From Rhizobium phaseoli (lineage in GTDB: Bacteria > Pseudomonadota > Alphaproteobacteria > Rhizobiales > Rhizobiaceae), in NCBI RefSeq assembly GCF_003985125.1, contig NZ_ML133574.1:62001-126000 (forward strand): a stretch of DNA of 64,000 bases, in the 5' to 3' direction. Under the pieces are notes generated by a model. The model was not told the DNA's origin. It saw only the letters and a program-made list of their open reading frames with translations, and ran no database searches. Both the position numbers and the translations under genes were made by a program. Positions 57,559 to 64,000 of this stretch are shown here, one piece after another (positions within the stretch are counted from its first letter, which is position 1; each line of letters starts with the position of its first letter).

Positions 57559-57586
57559 GAAAACATAACGAGTAAAGGAGAGCCAG

Positions 57587-57673
57587 ATGACTGACATGAT
57601 CCGTGATATCGCAGCATTCACCTCCATCGCAATGTTCGTTGCCAGCTTCTCACTCATCGTCATCGCCATCTAA
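57587..57673 (+). CDS. 28-residue SOS-linked membrane microprotein
   Basis: ATG to TAA gives 28 residues: a short charged N-terminus MTDMIRD, then about 21 hydrophobic residues (IAAFTSIAMFVASFSLIVIA and a final Ile), enough for a single membrane helix with no tail. AAAGGAG lies eight bases before the ATG, so translation is well supported. A perfect LexA box sits in the promoter, about 34 bases upstream. The layout (LexA box, tiny one-helix peptide) is that of SOS-induced membrane peptides such as TisB of E. coli, but I see no sequence relation. Function unknown. Confidence 0.7.
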   Translation: MTDMIRDIAAFTSIAMFVASFSLIVIAI

Positions 57674-57789
57674 AGTTTTCAGGGGACTGCATGGTCATCA
57701 TGTGGTTCGGACGCGGGACTTCTTCTGGACATCATTGCCCTCCATGCCGACAATGCGTCCGATTCATTCGGTGATTGGGAAGGCATGTC

Positions 57790-60700
57790 ATGGCGGATAC
57801 GGTAAAGGGTTCGACGGGTGAGGCGATCGGCGGCACGCCGGGCTTCATTCACCTGAGGGTCCATTCCGCCTATTCGCTTCTCGAAGGCGCGCTGCCGCTG
57901 AAGAAGATTCTCTATAAGGCGGCCGGCGACAATCAGCCGGCCATCGCCATCACCGACACCAACAATCTGTTCGTCGCCCTCGAATTCTCGCAGAAGGCAA
58001 TGGACGACGGGCTGCAGCCGATCATTGGCTGCCAGGTCTCGATCGACATGGAAGATGGGCTGGAGACCGAAAAACGCGGCGGCCAGCAGGCGTTGGTCAA
58101 GCTGCCGTCGATCGTCCTTCTCGCCGCAACGGAGGCCGGTTACGAAAGGCTGGTCGATCTCGTCAGCCGCGCCTATCTCGGCGGCGACAGCAACCAGGCC
58201 ATTCATATCAGGGCCTCCTGGCTGGAGGAGGCTGGCACGGAAGGGCTGATCGCCTTGACCGGCGCCCTGACAGGGCCGGTCGACGCGGCGATCAGGGAGG
58301 GCCATACCGCCCAAGCCGAAGCGCGGCTGCTGATGCTGAAGCGTCTCTTCGGCGACCGGCTCTATGTCGAACTGCAGCGTCATGGCACCTACGACAAGCG
58401 GCACGAGCAGAAGATCGTCGGGCTCGCTTATGCCCACGACCTGCCGCTGGTCGCCACCAACGAGGCTTTCTTTCCGACACGCGACGATTACGACGCCCAT
58501 GATGCGCTGATGGCGGTTGCTCATAATGCCATCGTCTCCGACGACAGCCGCTTTCGTCTGACGCCGGATCATTATCTGAAGAGCCGCGCCGAGATGGCCA
58601 AGCTCTTCGCCGACCTGCCGGAAGCGCTGGAGAACACGATCGAGATCGCCAGGCGCTGCTCCTTCGTGCTGAAGACGCGGAAACCGATCCTGCCGCGCTT
58701 CACGGGTGCGACCGACGACGCCGAGGAGGCCGAACGCGCCGAGGCGGGTGAATTGCGCCGCCAGGCGGTCGAAGGGCTGGACATGCGGCTTTCGACCCTC
58801 GGCATGTCGCCAGGTTACGAGGAAAAGGATTATCGCGAGCGGCTCGAATTCGAGCTCAGCGTGATCGAACGCATGCGCTTTCCCGGCTACTTCCTGATCG
58901 TTGCCGACTTCATCAAATGGGCCAAGCAGCATGACATTCCGGTTGGTCCCGGCCGTGGTTCGGGCGCCGGTTCGCTGGTCGCCTATGCGCTGACGATCAC
59001 CGACGTCGATCCCTTGCGGTTTTCACTGCTGTTCGAGCGCTTCCTCAATCCGGAACGCGTCTCGATGCCGGACTTCGACATCGACTTCTGCCAGGACCGC
59101 CGCGAAGAGGTGATCCGTTACGTCCAGGCCAAATACGGCCGCGAACAGGTGGCCCAGATCATCACCTTCGGTTCGCTGCAGGCGCGCGCAGCACTCCGCG
59201 ACGTCGGCCGCGTACTGGAAATGCCCTACGGCCAGGTCGACAAGATCTGCAAACTTGTGCCGAACAATCCGGCCAATCCGACGCCGCTCTCCAAGGCGAT
59301 CGAGGAGGAGCCGAAGCTGCAGGAGGAAGCGGCCAAGGAGCCGGTGGTCGCGCGCCTGCTCGATATCGCCCAGAAGATCGAGGGGCTTTACCGCCATGCC
59401 TCGACCCATGCCGCCGGTATCGTCATCGGTGACCGTCCGCTGTCCAAGCTGGTGCCGATGTATCGCGATCCGCGCTCGGACATGCCGGTCACTCAGTTCA
59501 ACATGAAATGGGTGGAGCAGGCGGGCCTCGTCAAATTCGACTTCCTCGGCCTGAAGACGCTGACCGTGCTGAAGGTCGCCGTCGATTTCGTCGCCAAGCG
59601 CGGCATCAGTGTCGACCTGGCGGCCATTCCCCTGGACGACAAGAAGACCTACGAGATGCTGTCACGCGGTGAGACGGTCGGCGTGTTCCAGGTGGAAAGT
59701 GCCGGCATGCGCAAGGCGCTGATCGGCATGAAGCCGGACTGCATCGAGGACATCATCGCGCTGGTGGCGCTCTATCGTCCGGGCCCGATGGAGAACATCC
59801 CGACCTACAATGCCCGCAAGCACGGTGACGAAGAGCTGGAATCGATCCATCCGATGATCGACCACCTGCTCAAGGAAACCCAAGGCGTCATCGTCTATCA
59901 GGAACAGGTGATGCAGATCGCCCAGGTCCTGTCCGGATATTCGCTCGGAGAAGCCGATCTTTTGCGCCGCGCCATGGGTAAGAAGATTAAGGCGGAGATG
60001 GACCAGCAGCGCGAACGCTTCGTCGATGGCGCCGTCAAGAACGGCGTATCGAAGCCGCAAGCCGACAATATCTTCGAACTGCTGGCGAAGTTCGCCAATT
60101 ACGGCTTCAACAAGTCGCATGCCGCCGCCTATGCCATCGTCTCCTACCAGACGGCCTATATGAAGGCGCATTATCCGGTGGAATTCCTCGCCGCCTCGAT
60201 GACGCTCGACATGTCCAACACGGAAAAGGTCAACGACTTCCGCCAGGACGCCAAGCGCCTCGGCATCGAGGTGATCGCCCCGTCGGTGCAGACCTCCTTC
60301 CGCCAGTTCGAGACCGGCGACAACCGCATCTATTATGCGCTGGCCGCTCTCAAGGGCGTCGGCGAATCCGCCGTCGACCATATCGTCGAGGTGCGCGGCG
60401 ATACGCCGTTCGCCGGTATCGAGGATTTCTGCCTGCGCATCGATCCGCGCCAGGTGAACCGCCGCGTGCTGGAAAGCCTGATCTATGCCGGCGCCTTCGA
60501 TTGCTTCGGCACCGACCGCGCCCAGCTTTCCGCCGGGCTCGACCGCATCCTCGGCTATGCCCAGCGGGCGCAGGAAAACAAGCTGAGCGGCCAGTCGGAT
60601 ATTTTCGGCAGCACCCTGACCTCGGGGCCTGAAAAGATTGCCCTGCCGCCGTTTTCGCCCTGGCTTGCCTCGGAGCGGCTGCTCAAGGAATTTCAGGTGC

Positions 60701-61287
60701 TGGGCTTCTATCTCACGGCTCACCCGCTCGATTCCTACAGCAACATCTTGCAGAAGATGCGGGTGCAGACCTTTGCCGAGTTTTCCGCAGCGATCAAACA
60801 GGGGGCGTCCAATGCGCGTCTTGCCGGCACTGTCATCTCCAAGCAGGAGCGCAAGACCCGCACCGGCAACAAGATGGGCATCATCGTCTTTTCGGATTCG
60901 TCCGGCCAGTTCGAGGCCGTGCTGTTTTCGGAAATGCTCAACCAATACCGCGACATGCTGGAGTCCGGAAAATCCTTCCTGCTGACCGCGACCGGCGAGG
61001 AGCGGCCCGAGGGCATCGGTCTGCGCATCCAGACGATCCAGTCGCTGGAGGAAAAGTCGCTGCAGATGCAGAAGGCGCTGCGCGTCTATGTCCGCGATTC
61101 CGGGCCGCTGAAAATGGTCGCCGGCCACCTGAACGCCAAGGGCGACGGCCTGGTTTCCTTCATCGTCATCAAGGAAGAAGGCAAGCGCGAGGTCGAAGTG
61201 GCGCTGCCGGAGAAATACCGCATCACCCCGGAGATCGCCGCCGCTCTACGCGCTGCCCCCGGCGTCGTCGACGTCGAGCTGGTTTAA
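57790..61287 (+). CDS. dnaE: DNA polymerase III alpha subunit
   Basis: A 1165-residue replicative polymerase (DnaE1). The N-terminal PHP domain opens FIHLRVHSAYSLLEGALPLK. The polymerase palm has GPGRGSGAGSLVAYALTITD and the catalytic PDFDIDFCQDRREEVIRYVQ. The finger part has HAAGIVIGDRPLSKLVPMYR. The OB domain follows near residue 1010 (ARLAGTVISKQERKTRTGNK). I start at MADTVKGSTG, with GGGAAGG upstream; the frame is open five codons further. Full length and intact. Confidence 0.97.
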   Translation: MADTVKGSTGEAIGGTPGFIHLRVHSAYSLLEGALPLKKILYKAAGDNQPAIAITDTNNLFVALEFSQKAMDDGLQPIIGCQVSIDMEDGLETEKRGGQQALVKLPSIVLLAATEAGYERLVDLVSRAYLGGDSNQAIHIRASWLEEAGTEGLIALTGALTGPVDAAIREGHTAQAEARLLMLKRLFGDRLYVELQRHGTYDKRHEQKIVGLAYAHDLPLVATNEAFFPTRDDYDAHDALMAVAHNAIVSDDSRFRLTPDHYLKSRAEMAKLFADLPEALENTIEIARRCSFVLKTRKPILPRFTGATDDAEEAERAEAGELRRQAVEGLDMRLSTLGMSPGYEEKDYRERLEFELSVIERMRFPGYFLIVADFIKWAKQHDIPVGPGRGSGAGSLVAYALTITDVDPLRFSLLFERFLNPERVSMPDFDIDFCQDRREEVIRYVQAKYGREQVAQIITFGSLQARAALRDVGRVLEMPYGQVDKICKLVPNNPANPTPLSKAIEEEPKLQEEAAKEPVVARLLDIAQKIEGLYRHASTHAAGIVIGDRPLSKLVPMYRDPRSDMPVTQFNMKWVEQAGLVKFDFLGLKTLTVLKVAVDFVAKRGISVDLAAIPLDDKKTYEMLSRGETVGVFQVESAGMRKALIGMKPDCIEDIIALVALYRPGPMENIPTYNARKHGDEELESIHPMIDHLLKETQGVIVYQEQVMQIAQVLSGYSLGEADLLRRAMGKKIKAEMDQQRERFVDGAVKNGVSKPQADNIFELLAKFANYGFNKSHAAAYAIVSYQTAYMKAHYPVEFLAASMTLDMSNTEKVNDFRQDAKRLGIEVIAPSVQTSFRQFETGDNRIYYALAALKGVGESAVDHIVEVRGDTPFAGIEDFCLRIDPRQVNRRVLESLIYAGAFDCFGTDRAQLSAGLDRILGYAQRAQENKLSGQSDIFGSTLTSGPEKIALPPFSPWLASERLLKEFQVLGFYLTAHPLDSYSNILQKMRVQTFAEFSAAIKQGASNARLAGTVISKQERKTRTGNKMGIIVFSDSSGQFEAVLFSEMLNQYRDMLESGKSFLLTATGEERPEGIGLRIQTIQSLEEKSLQMQKALRVYVRDSGPLKMVAGHLNAKGDGLVSFIVIKEEGKREVEVALPEKYRITPEIAAALRAAPGVVDVELV

Positions 61288-61350
61288 TGGCGAAGCCGAA
61301 CGCCCGGGGTGAAACCGATCGCCCCGGAGGCGATGTGGATCGCCGGGGGG

Positions 61351-61413
61351 TAATGCACCTCACCGAGAGTTATGGACCTCACCCAGGGTGATACACCACA
61401 CCTGGGCTGATGG
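61351..61413. repeat. Degenerate 20-base tandem repeat
   Basis: Three rough copies on an exact 20-base period: TAATGCACCTCACCGAGAGT, TATGGACCTCACCCAGGGTG, ATACACCACACCTGGGCTGA. It lies between the convergent dnaE and transpeptidase genes. Confidence 0.4.
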
Positions 61414-61416
61414 CCG

Positions 61417-62673
61417 TCAGCCGCGGGTAATGGTGATGAAATCCGTGCCTTCGCCGGTCTCCCGGCCGAGGCCGGTATCGGAGATCGTCAGCGTCGAGCC
61501 GGGCGCGATCAGCGCGTCGATTTTGCGGCGGGTCTCGTCGGGGATGGTAATCCGGCTCAGCGAATGGGCGATCGGCTTGCCGGTGACGATCGAGCTTTCC
61601 TGATTGCTGATCCCGAGCCGCTTCATCGTCTCGCGAGAGAGATTGTTTTCGAGCGTAATGCCGAGCCAGTCCGCCGTGCCGGCCGTTTCGTCGACCGCGT
61701 GCAGGGTGAAGAAATGCGTGCCGAGCGCCAGCCCCGGATCGGCGATCGTCACCGGCGCCTCGAACACCGGCTTGAACGCCTTTCGCACCATGATGACGCC
61801 GTTCGGAGGTTCGCCTTTGCCGGCTGCGGCATAGAGCGCTTTGAGCAATGTATCGGAGACCAGGCTTTTGTCGCCGGCAAATTCCGCCGGCCGTAGCGTC
61901 TTGAAAGCCCTGATCGCCTCAACGGTCGACGGGCCGAGCAATCCGTCCGGATCTCCGGCGGAAAAGCCGAGTGCGTTGAGCAGGATCTGGATGTCGATCA
62001 CCGTCTCGCGCAGCGTGCGGCGCGTGATGAGCATGCTGATCGGCTCTGACGGCGGCTCGGCTTCACGCGTTGCAAGCGGCTGCACCATCGGCATCGGCAT
62101 GGCGGCGGTATCGTTCATCGCCACCTGCACCGGCGCCGCGGGATTGTCGGGCATGGAGGGCCGCAATTCGACATCCGAAAGCAGCGGCATTGCCGCCGGC
62201 GCATCCGGGTGGAAGAGGGTCGGATGGTCGATCGGCTGCGGCACCAGCTCGCCGTCGCTGATGATGACGGGGATGCCCGGCTCGGTCATCCCATAGAGCA
62301 TTTTCGCAAAGGCGCCGGGCATGCGCACGCAGCCGTGCGAGGCCGGATAACGCGGCACGGAATTCGATTCATGCAGGGCGATGCCAGACCAGGTCAGTCT
62401 TTGCATGAAGGGCATCGGGGCGGCCGAATAGAGATTGGATTCGTGGTATTTCTGCTTTTCGAGCACCGAGAAAATGCCGCTCGGCGTCGTGTGCCCGTCC
62501 TTGCCGGTCGAGACCTTCGAGGTCGCCACGACCTCGGTGCCGTCATAGACCGCAAGCGACTGCTTGTTCTTCGAAACGAAGATCTGCAGCGTGCGCACAT
62601 CCGCGGCAAAAGCAGGGTGCACGAGTGCGGTGGCCGACAGCAAGCCGAGGCCGAAGACGAAACGCGAGACCAT
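61417..62673 (-). CDS. L,D-transpeptidase with peptidoglycan-binding domain
   Basis: A 418-residue exported YkuD enzyme. Signal peptide MVSRFVFGLGLLSATALVHP ending AFA. YkuD domain at about 30-150: QIFVSKNKQSLAVYDGTEVV at the start and the active site ALHESNSVPRYPASHGCVRM with the catalytic Cys. After a Pro/Met-rich linker, a peptidoglycan-binding-like domain (IDIQILLNALGFSAGDPDGL, then LGPSTVEAIRAFK) follows, and a long C-terminal part with PIAHSLSRITIPDETRRKID. It crosslinks peptidoglycan in the periplasm. I start at 62673, where the signal begins. Confidence 0.9.
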   Translation of the reverse strand: MVSRFVFGLGLLSATALVHPAFAADVRTLQIFVSKNKQSLAVYDGTEVVATSKVSTGKDGHTTPSGIFSVLEKQKYHESNLYSAAPMPFMQRLTWSGIALHESNSVPRYPASHGCVRMPGAFAKMLYGMTEPGIPVIISDGELVPQPIDHPTLFHPDAPAAMPLLSDVELRPSMPDNPAAPVQVAMNDTAAMPMPMVQPLATREAEPPSEPISMLITRRTLRETVIDIQILLNALGFSAGDPDGLLGPSTVEAIRAFKTLRPAEFAGDKSLVSDTLLKALYAAAGKGEPPNGVIMVRKAFKPVFEAPVTIADPGLALGTHFFTLHAVDETAGTADWLGITLENNLSRETMKRLGISNQESSIVTGKPIAHSLSRITIPDETRRKIDALIAPGSTLTISDTGLGRETGEGTDFITITRG

Positions 62674-62769
62674 GATAACCAACCATACGCAATACTGGTC
62701 CGGCACATTATGGGACGAAGTTTAAGGAAGATTTTATAGGCTGAATGAATGGCAGCCCAGGCTCACGCT

Positions 62770-64000
62770 TTATTGATCGCGCCTGCTGCTGCCGAAGGTG
62801 TAGCCGGTCTCGACCGTGTTCTTGCCGAACTTGTCGCGCAGCTTGTCCATCGCCGCTTCGGCCGCCGCCCGCCGGCCTGACTGCCGGTCGATCAGATCGG
62901 GTGGATCGGCGCGTGCGGCATCGCCGAGATCGGTGACGCCGATTCCGATCAGGCGGAATTTCGTGCCGTCTGTCTCCTTTTCGAGCAGCTTGAGCCCGAT
63001 GCGGAAGATCCTGTCGGCCAGCTGGGTCGGGTCCTCGAGCTTGCGGTTGCGGGTGCGCGTCTTGAAGTCGGCGCTCTTCATCTTCAGCACGACCGTGTGG
63101 CCGGCGATGTCGCCTTTCTTCAGGCGCCAGGAGACCTTTTCGGAAAGATTGCGCAGGATCGGCACCAGATCGTCGTAGCGCGAGATGTCGTCGAAGAAGG
63201 TCGTCTCGGCCGAGACGCTCTTGGCGGCATCGTTGAGATGCACCTCGCGGTCGTCGATGCCGCGCGACAGGCGGGCGAGCCGCTGGCCGATGCTGCCGTA
63301 GCGGCGCATCAGGTCGTTCTCCTCCATCTGCTGCAACTGGCTGATGGTGCGGATGCCATCCGCCTCCAGCGTCGCGGCAAGGACCTTGCCGACACCCCAG
63401 ATCGTGGTGACGGGACGCGGCGCCAGGAATTCGACCGCTTCTTCGCGGCCGATGACGGAAAAGCCGCGCGGCTTCTGCAGGTCGGAGGCGACCTTGGCGA
63501 GGAATTTGCAGTAGGAAAGACCGACCGAGACGGTGATGCCGATCTCCGTTTCGACCCGGCGGGCGAATTTGGCGAGCGTGCGCGCCGGCGGGTCGTGATG
63601 CAGCCGCTCGGTGCCGCCAAGTTCCAGAAAGGCCTCGTCGATCGACAGCGGCTGCACCAGCGGCGTCAGATCCTGCATCAGCGCCCGCACCTGGCGCCCG
63701 ACCCGGACATATTTCTCCATATCAGGACGGATGACGACGGCCTGTGGGCATGCCTCCAGCGCCTTGAACATCGGCATCGCCGAGCGCACGCCGTGGATGC
63801 GGGCGATGTAGCAGGCCGTGGAGACGACGCCGCGTTTGCCGCCGCCGATGATCACGGGCTTGTCGGCAAGGTCGGGATTGTCGCGCTTCTCGACAGCCGC
63901 GTAGAAGGCGTCGCAATCGATATGCGCAAGCGTCAGCGCATAGAGCTCGCGATGGCGCACCAGACGCGGACTGCCGCAGGATACGCAACGGCGCGCCTCG
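62770..64000 (-). CDS. dinB: DNA polymerase IV (start off the right edge)
   Basis: Y-family translesion polymerase. The first metal site is [19 protein letters not shown] and the catalytic pair lies in [38 protein letters not shown] and the little-finger part [20 protein letters not shown] follow, ending [10 protein letters not shown]. The GTG at 63960 is not the real start: the frame stays open to the window edge and reads [20 protein letters not shown], a zinc-knuckle-like CxxC found in the rhizobial long form. At least 409 residues are visible. Confidence 0.93.
   Translation of the reverse strand, partial: EARRCVSCGSPRLVRHRELYALTLAHIDCDAFYAAVEKRDNPDLADKPVIIGGGKRGVVSTACYIARIHGVRSAMPMFKALEACPQAVVIRPDMEKYVRVGRQVRALMQDLTPLVQPLSIDEAFLELGGTERLHHDPPARTLAKFARRVETEIGITVSVGLSYCKFLAKVASDLQKPRGFSVIGREEAVEFLAPRPVTTIWGVGKVLAATLEADGIRTISQLQQMEENDLMRRYGSIGQRLARLSRGIDDREVHLNDAAKSVSAETTFFDDISRYDDLVPILRNLSEKVSWRLKKGDIAGHTVVLKMKSADFKTRTRNRKLEDPTQLADRIFRIGLKLLEKETDGTKFRLIGIGVTDLGDAARADPPDLIDRQSGRRAAAEAAMDKLRDKFGKNTVETGYTFGSSRRDQ

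Noticed and set aside
57691-57774. Possible second tiny frame between the microprotein and dnaE
   Set aside because: 27 codons with three Cys near the end, but the ribosome site is poor and the sequence has no hydrophobic or other recognisable pattern.

Overview
The window reads as chromosomal DNA of a Rhizobium species of the R. etli / R. leguminosarum type. The grounds are high GC with rhizobial codon use, the alphaproteobacterial order nuoABCD-x-EF-y-GHIJKLMN-birA-rnj-mce-DUF1467-proS-lolC-lolD, a clpP/clpX/lon/HU block, an FMN riboswitch in front of a RibN-type riboflavin carrier gene, LexA boxes of the alphaproteobacterial GAAC-N7-GAAC type, a PHO box, and rhizobial palindromic intergenic repeats. 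Species was judged from gene content and remembered family sequences only.

Region 1 (1-13.5 kb) is a loose, accessory-looking stretch. It holds the end-truncated gene of an EamA transporter, a CoA-binding protein, an O-acetylhomoserine sulfhydrylase, and then many small stress or envelope-type genes: two BON proteins, two DUF1236 proteins, a DUF982 protein, a YkuD L,D-transpeptidase, an adenylate cyclase with TPRs, an acyltransferase and a cupin. It also holds two decayed genes: a frameshifted, truncated SRAP peptidase and an internally deleted cyclase fragment. Both BON genes share an upstream palindrome, GGGACCTAAGTCC.

Region 2 (13.5-33 kb) has two c-di-GMP genes (GGDEF-EAL and GGDEF), a cytochrome P450, and the proteolysis/nucleoid block clpP, clpX, lon, HU. 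It continues with an FMN riboswitch followed by a ribN gene broken by an in-frame amber codon, and a secreted phytase-like protein behind a perfect PHO box. After these come REP-like palindromes, an aldo/keto reductase, a cupin, a methyltransferase, glutathione peroxidase, tRNA-Val and two identical tRNA-Asp genes.

Region 3 (33-57 kb) is the complex I operon. It contains all 14 nuo genes plus two extra genes, and NuoE carries a C-terminal helix-hairpin-helix-like extension that recurs in the extra protein after NuoF. Biotin ligase, RNase J, methylmalonyl-CoA epimerase and a DUF1467 protein follow closely; then, after a terminator and a promoter, proS, lolC and lolD.

Region 4 (56.8-64 kb) has a DUF5680 gene and a 28-residue single-membrane-helix microprotein gene, transcribed divergently, each with its own LexA box. 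They are followed by dnaE, a large L,D-transpeptidase and dinB, which runs off the right edge. The SOS-linked microprotein is the most interesting candidate for something undescribed.
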